Of a stretch of DNA of 36,369 bases, positions 8,471 to 15,595 are shown piece after piece. The notes beneath the pieces were generated by a model. It was not told where the DNA came from, made no database searches, and saw nothing but the letters and a program-made list of their open reading frames with translations. The translations under genes were made by a program, and so were the position numbers. This DNA comes from Eubacterium sp. Lineage in GTDB: Bacteria; Bacillota; Clostridia; Lachnospirales; Lachnospiraceae. Within the stretch, counting starts at the first letter, position 1; each line of letters opens with the position of its first letter. The stretch is from NCBI GenBank assembly GCA_017459675.1, contig JAFUCM010000016.1:1-36369 (forward strand), read 5' to 3'.

Positions 8471-8596
8471 ATTTTCTTTTGCAAAATTCTGCGGGGCAGA
8501 TATTCATTCTCCGTATTTGCAGAATTACATGGGGCGAATATCATTTTCCTTATTTACGAAGTCCGGCCGCCAGGCGGACATTCCATCTCCCTGCTA

Positions 8597-9199
8597 TTAA
8601 CGGAAAATCCGTGCCAGCTGCGGTACGATCTGCTTGATCGACCTGGTGCTGGTGTTGATGAAGAGGTCATAATCCAGCAGTTCTTTCCATCTCTCGCCCG
8701 TAAATGTCTCATAGTAGTTCGCACGGTTCTTGTTGACGCGGTTAATCTGCCTGCGAAGTTCATTGTCGGTCATATGCTCATCCGCCGGTGCTTTCTCGCG
8801 GCAGCGCTTCATACGTGCGCCCATATCTGCATAGACGAAGATGCGGAACGGGTTCATGTCGCGCAGGATGTAATTTGCACAGCGTCCGACGATGATGCAG
8901 TCTGACTTCTCTGCAAGCTCACGGATGATCCGGCTCTGCGACTGGGATATCTGGCTCACCTGATTAAACATCTCATCACCGCCCAGATAGAAGCGGTTTC
9001 CGATGGTGATCGGATAAGAATAAAACGGCTTCCGGTAGAAAACGTTTCTGACATACTCTTCAGAAAGCTCTGTTTCCTCTGAGATTGCTTCGATGATCTC
9101 GTGGTCATAGTAAGCAATCTGCAGCTCTTCTGAGAGACGGCGTGCCAGTTCGCGTCCGCCGCTGCCAAATTCACGGTTTACGGTAATGATCTGATTCAT
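8597..9199 (-). CDS. Cytidylate kinase-like family protein
   Basis: A P-loop protein of 200 residues belonging to the cytidylate-kinase-like family common in Clostridia (distinct from Cmk itself). The N terminus ITVNREFGSGGRELARRLSE carries the P-loop variant GSGGRE in place of a standard GKS/T. YDHEII, CIIVGRCANYIL and an Arg-rich lid (KRCREKA) follow in kinase order. Its substrate is not established; nucleotide phosphorylation is likely but unproven. The ATG at 9199 has GAGGAAGG at proper spacing. It is monocistronic as far as can be seen. Confidence 0.85.
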   Translation of the reverse strand: MNQIITVNREFGSGGRELARRLSEELQIAYYDHEIIEAISEETELSEEYVRNVFYRKPFYSYPITIGNRFYLGGDEMFNQVSQISQSQSRIIRELAEKSDCIIVGRCANYILRDMNPFRIFVYADMGARMKRCREKAPADEHMTDNELRRQINRVNKNRANYYETFTGERWKELLDYDLFINTSTRSIKQIVPQLARIFR

Positions 9200-9252
9200 G
9201 GTTCCTTCCTCACTTCATTTATACTTGTCATTCACTGCGTCATATTTGTTTT

Positions 9253-9287
9253 GTAACCCGCCACCTGAAGAGGCGGGGGATTCCCCA
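9253..9287. repeat. Hairpin resembling an IS200/IS605 terminal palindrome (relic)
   Basis: GTAACCCGCCACCTGAAGAG and the following GCGGGGG form a hairpin (CCCGCC/GGCGGG with a CTGAAG-type loop), followed by ATTCCCC. The same layout occurs at 26965-26998 and at the left end of the IS element at 17563-17604. No transposase remains here. The gap 9200-9344 holds nothing else but two small palindromes. Confidence 0.4.
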
Positions 9288-9344
9288 CTGCATTGAATGC
9301 CCTTCGCCTGTCAGGCAGATACCTTACAGTAAAACGCGATCCTG

Positions 9345-10823
9345 TCAGGACGTTGCCTTCCGCAGGGCATCTGTCACGATTCGCAGTGCCTTCAGCCGCG
9401 CGTACCGCTTGTCGACCGATTCCAGGATATGCCAGGGAGCGAAAACAGTGTTTGTCTTCTGCAGCATCTCATCGACCGCCGCCTCATACAGATCCCATTT
9501 CTCGCGGTTCCGCCAGTCTTCATCCGTGATCTTCCACTGCTTTTCCGGCGTATTCTGGCGTGCGGTAAAACGCTCCAGCTGTGTCTGGCTGTCGATCTGC
9601 ACCCAGAATTTGAGCACGACGGCACCCCAGTCTGTCAGGATCCGCTCGAACTCATTAATCTCATTATACGCCCTCTGCCAGTCATTTTCACTACAAAATC
9701 CTTCCAGGCGCTCCACCATGACACGGCCGTACCAGGTCCGGTCAAAAATCGCAATGTGACCGGTGCGCGGGAGCCGGTTCCAGAATCGCCACAGATAATG
9801 CCGCGCCTTCTCGTGCGGCTCCGGGCTTGCAATCGGATGTACGATGTAGCCGCGCGGGTCAAGTGCACTGGTGATGCGTTTGATATTGCCGCCTTTGCCG
9901 GCCGCATCCCAGCCCTCATAGCCGATAATCACAGGTACCTTCTTCCGGTATAATTTGTTATGCAGATCTGCCAGTTCTGCCTGCAGTCTGTCCAGCTCCT
10001 GTTTGTAGGTGTCCGGATCTACCGTTTTATCCTGCAGGGAAATATCTGCAAGCTTCTCAATCGGCTGAAGCGGAAATGTATTCTGCAGAATCGGCACCGC
10101 CAGCGCCGAATTCTTCAGTGCTGTATCGATTCCCTGATTCAGAAACTGCAGCACCTGCAGCTCCGCCCACCGTTTATCCTTCGCGTCGATGATGTACCAG
10201 GGTGCATTGGACCGGTTCGTGTCTTCGAGATACTGGTCATACACCTCCCGGCAGAGCTTATAATTGGCATTTTCCCAGAGATCATCGTCATTGACGCGCC
10301 ATCGCGTGTTCTTGTCGGCCAACAGTTCCTCCAGCCGACGCTTCTGCTCCTTTCTGCCGATATGGAAGAAGAACTTCATGACAAGATAGCCGTTGTCCGT
10401 CAGCTGCCGCTCCGTCAGATTGATCTCACGGATTTTCTCCTGATACGGCGCGCCGTAGTCAATCTCACCGTTCAGGACACCGCGGGTCACGCCGCCCATC
10501 CAGCAGGTATCAAAAAATTTAAACTTGCCGGCCTCCGGAATTTCCACAAAATAGCGGTACAGGAACGGTTTGCGCAATTGATCCTCTGTCGCGGGCGCGT
10601 CCATCGTCGCAACCTGGAAGAAGCGCGGATCGATGTTCTCGATCACTTCTCCCATAACACTGCCCTTGCCGGCTGCACCCCAACCCTCAAATACAACCAT
10701 GACCGGAAGCTTCGCTTCTTTGATCTGCAGCTGCCGTGCGGCGAGCTTCTCCCGCTCAGCTGCCAGCTGCTGCCGCAGCACTTCCTTCTCCGGTTTCACT
10801 GCTTTCACAAAATCCTTCAGCAT
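9345..10823 (-). CDS. pap: Polyphosphate:AMP phosphotransferase (two-domain PPK2 class II)
   Basis: This 492-residue protein is two PPK2 domains in tandem, the arrangement of class II enzymes that make ADP from AMP and polyphosphate. The N-terminal domain has FEGWGAAGKGS (about residue 45). The C-terminal one has GYEGWDAAGKGG (about residue 300), then FDRTWYGRV and WRFWNRLP as in active PPK2. In known class II enzymes the C-terminal domain is catalytic. The two Walker A loops differ (WGA against WDA), consistent with a less active N-terminal half. The ATG at 10823 has only a weak ribosome site (GGGGTGATG). It lies 38 bp downstream of the DUF2007-like gene and probably shares its promoter. Confidence 0.93.
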   Translation of the reverse strand: MLKDFVKAVKPEKEVLRQQLAAEREKLAARQLQIKEAKLPVMVVFEGWGAAGKGSVMGEVIENIDPRFFQVATMDAPATEDQLRKPFLYRYFVEIPEAGKFKFFDTCWMGGVTRGVLNGEIDYGAPYQEKIREINLTERQLTDNGYLVMKFFFHIGRKEQKRRLEELLADKNTRWRVNDDDLWENANYKLCREVYDQYLEDTNRSNAPWYIIDAKDKRWAELQVLQFLNQGIDTALKNSALAVPILQNTFPLQPIEKLADISLQDKTVDPDTYKQELDRLQAELADLHNKLYRKKVPVIIGYEGWDAAGKGGNIKRITSALDPRGYIVHPIASPEPHEKARHYLWRFWNRLPRTGHIAIFDRTWYGRVMVERLEGFCSENDWQRAYNEINEFERILTDWGAVVLKFWVQIDSQTQLERFTARQNTPEKQWKITDEDWRNREKWDLYEAAVDEMLQKTNTVFAPWHILESVDKRYARLKALRIVTDALRKATS

Positions 10824-10861
10824 CGATCATCACCCCATTTCTGTACTGGTTTTGCCGGCCT

Positions 10862-11116
10862 TTAAACTGTATCCTCTTCCTCTTCCAGTTCATTCCACAG
10901 CCCCGTCATAATCAGCGCCTGGCAGGCATCCGCAACAGATGAAACCGGCACATAAATCTCGTATGCTGTCGGCTCATCACTCTGGTAAACAGATGCATCC
11001 TTCGGCGCGCCGACCTGAACCTGCCGCGAGCGGATCCCCTCATCCTCGAGTGCCGCTGTGATATATGCAGCCTGAATAAAACTGAACGTCTTACAAAGTA
11101 AAGTTTCGTTGTCCAT
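10862..11116 (-). CDS. DUF2007-like small protein
   Basis: An acidic soluble protein of 84 residues. The pattern of an N-terminal LLCKTFSFIQAAYITAALEDEGI followed by a short beta region (AYEIYVPVSSVADACQAL) fits the DUF2007 (putative signal-transducing, ferredoxin-like) family, which has no proven role. It ends in a run of glutamates. The ATG at 11116 follows TTGGAGA, and a strong promoter lies just upstream. It appears to be the first gene of an operon with pap. Confidence 0.6.
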   Translation of the reverse strand: MDNETLLCKTFSFIQAAYITAALEDEGIRSRQVQVGAPKDASVYQSDEPTAYEIYVPVSSVADACQALIMTGLWNELEEEEDTV

Positions 11117-11150
11117 ATCTGTTTCTCCAATTGTTATAATTCTGCTTACA

Positions 11151-11178
11151 TTTTACCCTCTGCACTGTTTTCTGTCAA
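11151..11178 (-). promoter_or_regulatory. Sigma-A-type promoter of the DUF2007-pap operon
   Basis: On the minus strand, TTGACA (11173-11178) and TAAAAT (11151-11156) are separated by about 16 nt, roughly 30 bp before the start codon. It begins within the T tract of the terminator at 11177-11205. Confidence 0.75.
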
Positions 11179-11205
11179 AAAAATAAGGATGCAGCCGCTG
11201 CACCC
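11177..11205 (-). terminator. Second terminator upstream of the DUF2007-pap promoter
   Basis: GGGTGCAGC pairs with GCTGCATCC and is followed by TTATTTTTTT on the minus strand. It insulates the pap promoter from the transcription unit at 11311-11466. The stretch 11206-11310 between the two terminators holds only weak inverted repeats. Confidence 0.7.
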
Positions 11206-11310
11206 TTCTGCCTGACTCATCTGCTCTGCAGGCACCCGGACAGATACACGTCCCTGTGTCTGCAGAACTGACGACAGCTTATATAAATGCTTACGCAAAT
11301 AAATCAAAAC

Positions 11311-11353
11311 AAAAAAATTCAGGGCTGCCGGATCATCTCGATCTGACAGCCCT
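11311..11353 (-). terminator. Terminator of the compact transcription unit
   Basis: AGGGCTG pairs with CAGCCCT around a loop of about 19 nt and is followed by AATTTTTTT on the minus strand. The stop codon of the micro-ORF (TAG) overlaps the foot of the stem. Confidence 0.85.
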
Positions 11354-11378
11354 ACCGATGAAAGTTCAGAAGTCTCAC
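11352..11378 (-). CDS. Micro-ORF, 8 residues, possible leader peptide
   Basis: A GTG start with GAGAGG 7 nt upstream reads MRLLNFHR and stops at TAG right at the base of the terminator. Its GTG overlaps the TGA that closes an upstream in-frame stretch, a layout used in translational coupling. Small size means it could be chance; the well-placed ribosome site and the exact abutment on the terminator are the reasons to list it. Confidence 0.3.
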   Translation of the reverse strand: MRLLNFHR

Positions 11379-11472
11379 TTTATAACCTCTCTTTCTATCA
11401 GATTTTTTTGGGATTTCTTATTATAGGATCCCGCCCTTTGAGCCCTGTAAAGTGGTCTCACTCCTTGATAAT

Positions 11473-11501
11473 AATATACAGTAACCTGCCGCATTTGTCA
11501 A
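11473..11501 (-). promoter_or_regulatory. Consensus promoter of the compact transcription unit
   Basis: TTGACA (11496-11501) and TATATT (11473-11478) are exactly 17 nt apart on the minus strand. The predicted start of RNA is near 11466. It is one of the best sigma-A matches in the window, although no conventional gene follows. Confidence 0.85.
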
Positions 11502-11576
11502 CCATTTTCAGAATATTTCTTTTATTTAATATATATTTCTGAATTCTTTCGGATTCGTTACGTTTTGTAACATTTT

Positions 11577-11603
11577 GGAGACAAGAGACAGTTCTCTGTC
11601 TCC
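11577..11603. repeat. Short palindromic repeat (copy 2)
   Basis: GGAGACAAGAGACAG and CTGTCTCC form a hairpin around TTCT. It is a close relative of the repeat at 5415-5434 within malQ. Here it is intergenic. Confidence 0.5.
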
Positions 11604-11604
11604 G

Positions 11605-11668
11605 AAAAAACAGACTGCAAATTCCTAAGCAGCGAATTCTATCTGAGCTGCGTGGAATTTGCAGTCTG
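11605..11668 (-). terminator. Large terminator after the AGCS symporter gene
   Basis: A perfect 15-bp stem (CAGACTGCAAATTCC at 11611-11625 with its complement at 11654-11668) is followed by six T residues on the minus strand. The loop region plus one arm is duplicated 56 bp away at 11684-11717, so a second weaker hairpin precedes it in the transcript. Confidence 0.85.
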
Positions 11669-11717
11669 TTTCCTCATTTCCAAAGCAGCGAATCCTACCT
11701 GAGCTGCGTGGAATTTG
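11628..11717. repeat. Direct repeat, 56-bp offset, around the AGCS terminator
   Basis: The segment beginning AGCAGCGAATYCTAYCTGAG, and the GCTGCGTGGAATTTG after it, occurs at 11628 and again at 11684. The duplicated unit includes one arm of the terminator stem. Confidence 0.8.
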
Positions 11718-11733
11718 TATCCTGTACTTTACT

Positions 11734-13119
11734 CTACCTCTTAATCTTCTTCTGGTACCTGTCCGCTTCTTCTACAATGACGCCGCTCAGCAGCAGCAAT
11801 GAGATCAGGTTCGGGATCGCCATCAGTGCATTGAAGATATCTGAGATGTCCCATACGATATCCAGTGCCTGTGTCGCTCCCACAAAGATAATCAGTGAGA
11901 AGAAGATTCTGTAGAAGGTGTTGTATTTTGCCGTCTTAAACAGATATTCAAATCCTTTTTCGCCGTAGTATTCCCAGCCGAGGATCGTTGAAAATGCAAA
12001 CAGGATGATGCCGATGGAAACGACGTATTTGCCGGCCGGTCCGAGGATGGATTCAAATGCCGCGGCTGTCAGGTTGACGCCCTGCAGCGGCTTTCCGTCT
12101 GCCCCGACTGTCCCAAGCACGCCGGAGGATGCGATTGTGAGGCCTGTGATCGAGCAGACAACGATCGTATCGATGAAGGTACCGGTCATGCTGATGTAGC
12201 CCTGTCTGACCGGATCTGCTGTCGTAGATGCCGATGCCGGGATTGCAGCAGAACCGAGTCCCGCCTCATTGGAAAAGACACCGCGGGCCACGCCGTAGCG
12301 GATGGTATTCATGACAGAGGCAGTCATCGTCCCAGCCACGCCGCCGCCAAAAGACTTCGGGTTAAATGCCATCGTTATAATCATATACAGGCCGTCCGGA
12401 ATATTGCGGTAGTTCAGCAGGATTACTATCAATCCTGCCGCGATATACAAGACTGCCATAAACGGAACCAGGACCGATGATACTTTGGAAATGCTCTTGA
12501 TCCCGCCGACAATAACCAGAAATGTGAGTACCATCAGTACGATGCCAATCACATAAAGCGGAATCCCGGTCATGGTATTCAGAGAAACCGCAATGGAATT
12601 TGCCTGTGACAGATTGCCGATTCCAAGTGACGCCAGAACCGTAAAGGCAGCAAACAACATGCCGAGTACGAGCCCGAACTTCTTATTTTTCAGCCCGTTT
12701 TTCATCGTGTACATCGGGCCGCCGGACACTTCGCCGTTCTCATTTTTCTCGCGGTATTTCGCCGCGAGCATGCACTCACTGAACTTTGTGCTGAGTCCGA
12801 AAAATGCCGAGATCCACATCCACACCAGCGCGCCGGGGCCGCCGGCAAACATGGCCGTCGCCACGCCGACAATATTGCCGGTCCCGATCGTCGCAGCCAG
12901 CGCTGTCATCAGCGATGCAAATGCCGACACATCTCCGTCGCCATGACTCTTCATGGAATCCTTACTGAAAATCGTCTTCAACGCGTGTCCGAGATTTCTC
13001 CACGGAAGAAACTTCAGGCGGACCGTCAGAAAGATACCAGTTCCCACAAGCAGAACCAGCATGGGCGGTCCCCAGACATATCCGTCAATCGTCGTGATCA
13101 TCTGTGCGAATTTTTCCAA
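11734..13119 (-). CDS. Sodium:alanine/glycine symporter, AGCS family
   Basis: An integral membrane transporter of 461 residues, normal for the family, which imports alanine or glycine with Na+ or H+. Diagnostic stretches include TIGTGNIVGVATA and AGGPGALVWMW (about residues 80-105), KYREKNENGEVSGGPMYT and a conserved GVFSNEAGLGSAAIPA. The start is the TTG at 13119: GAGGT is 8 nt upstream and no ATG is better placed. It follows mazG by 136 bp and has its own strong terminator. Which amino acid it carries cannot be told from sequence. Confidence 0.93.
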   Translation of the reverse strand: MEKFAQMITTIDGYVWGPPMLVLLVGTGIFLTVRLKFLPWRNLGHALKTIFSKDSMKSHGDGDVSAFASLMTALAATIGTGNIVGVATAMFAGGPGALVWMWISAFFGLSTKFSECMLAAKYREKNENGEVSGGPMYTMKNGLKNKKFGLVLGMLFAAFTVLASLGIGNLSQANSIAVSLNTMTGIPLYVIGIVLMVLTFLVIVGGIKSISKVSSVLVPFMAVLYIAAGLIVILLNYRNIPDGLYMIITMAFNPKSFGGGVAGTMTASVMNTIRYGVARGVFSNEAGLGSAAIPASASTTADPVRQGYISMTGTFIDTIVVCSITGLTIASSGVLGTVGADGKPLQGVNLTAAAFESILGPAGKYVVSIGIILFAFSTILGWEYYGEKGFEYLFKTAKYNTFYRIFFSLIIFVGATQALDIVWDISDIFNALMAIPNLISLLLLSGVIVEEADRYQKKIKR

Positions 13120-13255
13120 GATTCTTACCTCATTTACTGCTTTTACTTCTGTTGCTTCATGGCTGCTCTGTCCGACCCGGACAACAGAACACTATGCCTG
13201 TGGCAGGAAGCGTGTCCGGAACACCGTTAATTGCGCCATGGTCTGGTTTCTGTCT

Positions 13256-13849
13256 TCAGGATTCCTCCAGAAACCCCTTACGCCTGCGCGCGCGGTCAAC
13301 GAGTTCCCGCGCCTCAAGTAAGGCATCCGGAAGATAGGCGTCCATCCATTCCTTCCCGGCCTTTTCCTGCCGCTTGATCTCATCCCAGGTGAGCTGTTCC
13401 TGTGCACCTGTGCCGGCAGACTGATCCTGTGTACCGGCGCCGGCAGACTGATCCTCTGTGCCTGCTCCGGCAGAATGCTCCTGCGTTCCTGACCCGGCGG
13501 CAGAATGCTTCTTTGTATCTGCACCGGATTTCCGGGAAAATACATGCGGATGCCGCCGCACCATTTTCTCGCGGACAGTCCGGCAGACATCGTCCATCGT
13601 AAAGAGGCCTTCCTCTTCTGCAATCTGCGCGTGCATCACGACCTGCAGCAGCAGATCCCCGAGTTCTTCCTGCAGTCCCTCCGGGTTGCCGGTCTCCCGC
13701 AGAATATTAATCCCGCTGATCACTTCTGCCGCTTCTTCGATGCAGGTCGGTTTCAGTTCTTCGTGCGTCAGGGCACGGTCCCAGGGACATCCGGTCTCCG
13801 GATCCCTTAAGTCTCTTACCACCTGCTGCAGTGCTTCAAATTCAGACAT
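13256..13849 (-). CDS. mazG: MazG nucleotide pyrophosphohydrolase with an expanded repeat insert
   Basis: A single-domain MazG of 197 residues, which hydrolyses nucleoside triphosphates and can lower ppGpp or remove faulty nucleotides. CPWDRALTHEELKPTCIEEA, AEVISGI and EELGDLLLQVVMHAQIAEE hold the metal-binding EExxE/ExxD helices. RHPHVF and WDEIKRQEK near the C terminus are standard for clostridial relatives. Normally only a short linker joins RHPHVF to WDEIK. Here about 45 residues of degenerate GAGTQDQSA-type repeats lie between them. The ATG at 13849 has GGAGGGGAG at good spacing; the frame opens 8 codons earlier at a TTG inside the leader. A good promoter lies at 13881-13909. Confidence 0.9.
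   Translation of the reverse strand: MSEFEALQQVVRDLRDPETGCPWDRALTHEELKPTCIEEAAEVISGINILRETGNPEGLQEELGDLLLQVVMHAQIAEEEGLFTMDDVCRTVREKMVRRHPHVFSRKSGADTKKHSAAGSGTQEHSAGAGTEDQSAGAGTQDQSAGTGAQEQLTWDEIKRQEKAGKEWMDAYLPDALLEARELVDRARRRKGFLEES
13391..13531 (-). repeat. Coding tandem repeat, 27-30 bp, about four copies, in mazG
   Basis: Unit boundaries fall near 13421, 13448, 13475 and 13505. Each unit encodes a version of SAGAGTQDQ. All steps are multiples of three, so the reading frame is kept. The copies are about 70-85% alike by eye. Confidence 0.88.
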
Positions 13850-13880
13850 TTGCGGCTCCCCTCCTGTCAACAAATCAATA

Positions 13881-13909
13881 TCATACCATGTTTTTACCGG
13901 TCAGGCAAA
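13881..13909 (-). promoter_or_regulatory. Promoter of mazG
   Basis: On the minus strand, TTGCCT (13904-13909) and TATGAT (13881-13886) are separated by 17 nt, about 32 bp before the mazG start codon. Confidence 0.55.
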
Positions 13910-13965
13910 AAGAACCGGTTAATTATACAACCGTTATATACCGGCATATTGGCAAATGACAGCCT

Positions 13966-15282
13966 TTACCGCAACTGCCGGACACCTCCCGTTTTAAGAA
14001 TTCGTTCTGCGATTCGCCCGGCCGCATAAAATCCCTGCATTTCCAGATAGTTTCCTGCTTCATGTAAAGCCGCCTCAAATCTATTACATATTTTATCAAG
14101 CTGTTTCATGGCGAATTTCCGTCCGAGACCAGCTTCTTCTGCTGCCTGTTCAAAGCAATCTCTTGTTAACTGATCCAGGCTCCATGCATCTCCGATGCGA
14201 AAAGCCAGATCCCGCGTACTGCTTTCATAGACAGATGTACTCAACAGATCATATGCAGGCGCGAGACGCATCGCACCCAAATCCGCATGGTAAAGCAAGG
14301 AGAAATTTTTTATATGGCTGTCTGTATTTCCCAGCAAAGCGTTAAAAACAATGATATTCCAGAGACGCGTCTGATCTGTAATCGGATCGGCAGAGTACAT
14401 ACGGAGCAAATCAAACATTCTGCGCAAATACCCGTTTGTTTCTCCCTTGTCTTCCGTTTCATATTTATCAGCCGCTGAAATACCGAGTGCCTGTGCAAAA
14501 TCTTCCTGATGGAGTCGGAGCGGAACCGGCAGCCCGCCAATCATTTTTTTCTTTTTCGGAAAGATTCTGTCATAACGGGCTGTCGCCAGCAAAACACTCG
14601 CTTCACTTTCTCCGGACAGTTCTTCTGTTTCTTCCTCTGCCTTCACAATAAAGCTGTCCGGCACATCAATTCCCAGCTTAAGCGCAGTTAAAAGTGACAG
14701 CTGCTCATTGGTTACGATACTGTCGAGCCTGACATAGCTTTGCTTAAGGATATGCGTACTCGGTGCAAGTCCCATCGGCATATACCACTGCTCTGCCTGA
14801 GGTTCATAATACAGACCGACCTTTCCGGATGCGCCTGTCAGAGACAAATGTGTCTTAACCAGCAGTTCTGTAGATTTCACGGCACCTTTCTCCGCAAGTT
14901 CCCTTATTTTCTGCGGGGATATCTGCTCATAGGAAGTATGCAGCTCCGGCTGCCGGTCCGATGTAATCCGGATCGCTCCGAGACATTCATTCCCAAGGCC
15001 TTCCAGTATGGAAAGATAATCTGTTTCATCTACATGAAGCCATTGCGCAACTGTTCTTCTCGTAAATCCTTCCGGCAGGAGGCCTTCAAAAAAATTCCGG
15101 GTCTGTTCTGCCGTAAAGCTTTCCGGTCTGACCGGCAGGCTGACCGAAACAGCCCGCGCGTTCTCTTGCCGCAGATAGCTGTCTCCATAACAAAAGCAGG
15201 CATCTGTTCCGTCAGTACCTTCGATTGTTCCTGCATAAATCTGCCGGCCTTCTATTTCGATCCAGACATCAAGTTTCTTCAT
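13966..15282 (-). CDS. hipA: HipA-like serine/threonine kinase toxin
   Basis: A protein of 438 residues, the size of full-length HipA. HipA kinases phosphorylate translation factors such as GltX and cause dormancy. Visible kinase features are SLTGASGKVGL (the family's SLPGAQ-K element), NALLGNTDSHIKNFSLL (catalytic loop with Asp and the metal-binding Asn) and LAPAYDLLST (the DFG equivalent). The N-terminal subdomain is present (RNFFEGLLPEG). It overlaps the upstream HTH gene by 14 bp, the classic antitoxin-toxin order. All catalytic positions appear intact, so it should be active if expressed. Its target is unknown. Confidence 0.9.
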   Translation of the reverse strand: MKKLDVWIEIEGRQIYAGTIEGTDGTDACFCYGDSYLRQENARAVSVSLPVRPESFTAEQTRNFFEGLLPEGFTRRTVAQWLHVDETDYLSILEGLGNECLGAIRITSDRQPELHTSYEQISPQKIRELAEKGAVKSTELLVKTHLSLTGASGKVGLYYEPQAEQWYMPMGLAPSTHILKQSYVRLDSIVTNEQLSLLTALKLGIDVPDSFIVKAEEETEELSGESEASVLLATARYDRIFPKKKKMIGGLPVPLRLHQEDFAQALGISAADKYETEDKGETNGYLRRMFDLLRMYSADPITDQTRLWNIIVFNALLGNTDSHIKNFSLLYHADLGAMRLAPAYDLLSTSVYESSTRDLAFRIGDAWSLDQLTRDCFEQAAEEAGLGRKFAMKQLDKICNRFEAALHEAGNYLEMQGFYAAGRIAERILKTGGVRQLR

Positions 15283-15499
15283 GCTTCATCCCTCTGATTT
15301 CAAGCCTGCAGTCCAGTCCCAGAATATTGGACAGATACAATGCCTTTCCGAGTTCAATCGTCTTTTTTCCACGCTCCAGATCCGAAATAAAACTAATACT
15401 GAATCCGGTAAATTCTGCCAAATCTGCCTGTGTATAATGAAGTTCTTTTCTGCGCTGACGTACTGCCGCTCCAAAGCCATTTACATCTGTAACAATCAT
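15269..15499 (-). CDS. hipB: HipB-like XRE-family antitoxin/repressor
   Basis: A 76-residue helix-turn-helix protein. VRQRRKELHYTQADLAEFTG and SFISDLERGK are the two helices of a Cro/CI-type domain, which in HipB binds operators and neutralises HipA. The ATG at 15499 has AAGAGGAAAAA upstream. The inferred right end of an IS200/IS605 element lies only about 28 bp before the start codon, so the original promoter has been displaced. Expression would now depend on sequence within the IS end. Confidence 0.88.
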   Translation of the reverse strand: MIVTDVNGFGAAVRQRRKELHYTQADLAEFTGFSISFISDLERGKKTIELGKALYLSNILGLDCRLEIRGMKHEET

Positions 15500-15534
15500 C
15501 TGTTTTTCCTCTTCTTACACTTTCGCGTGAACCT

Positions 15535-15595
15535 CACATGATTAAAATCACGTGCTTCCTAATGCGGCTTACGCCGCAGGCTGCTTTAGGCAGCC
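15535..15595 (-). other. IS right-end hairpins, probable 3' part of the omega-RNA
   Basis: Three hairpins follow one another in the minus direction: GGCTGCC/GGCAGCC type at 15579-15595, GCGGC/GCCGC at 15564-15577 and CACGTGATT/AATCACATG at 15535-15554. In TnpB systems the guide RNA scaffold spans the tnpB 3' end and the right end, and the guide is the DNA just beyond. Here that would be the hipB leader (about 15505-15527). The RNA assignment is inferred from family knowledge. Confidence 0.5.

Larger units (their letters stand above)
11311..11466 (-). ncRNA. Compact transcription unit of about 155 nt (candidate small RNA or leader-peptide unit)
   Basis: A strong promoter (11473-11501) starts this transcript and a strong terminator (11311-11353) ends it, with no normal-sized gene inside. 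The RNA contains a small hairpin (GGGAT/ATCCC), two copies of GTGAGAC-N2-CT about 85 nt apart, and a micro-ORF that stops exactly at the terminator stem. It matches no riboswitch or RNA family that I can recognise. The nearest downstream gene has its own terminator and promoter, so simple attenuation of that gene looks unlikely. Confidence 0.5.

Noticed and set aside
11311-11466. T-box, SAM or other known riboswitch upstream of the pap operon
   Set aside because: No T-box motif or recognisable aptamer is present, and a separate terminator and promoter lie between this unit and the operon.
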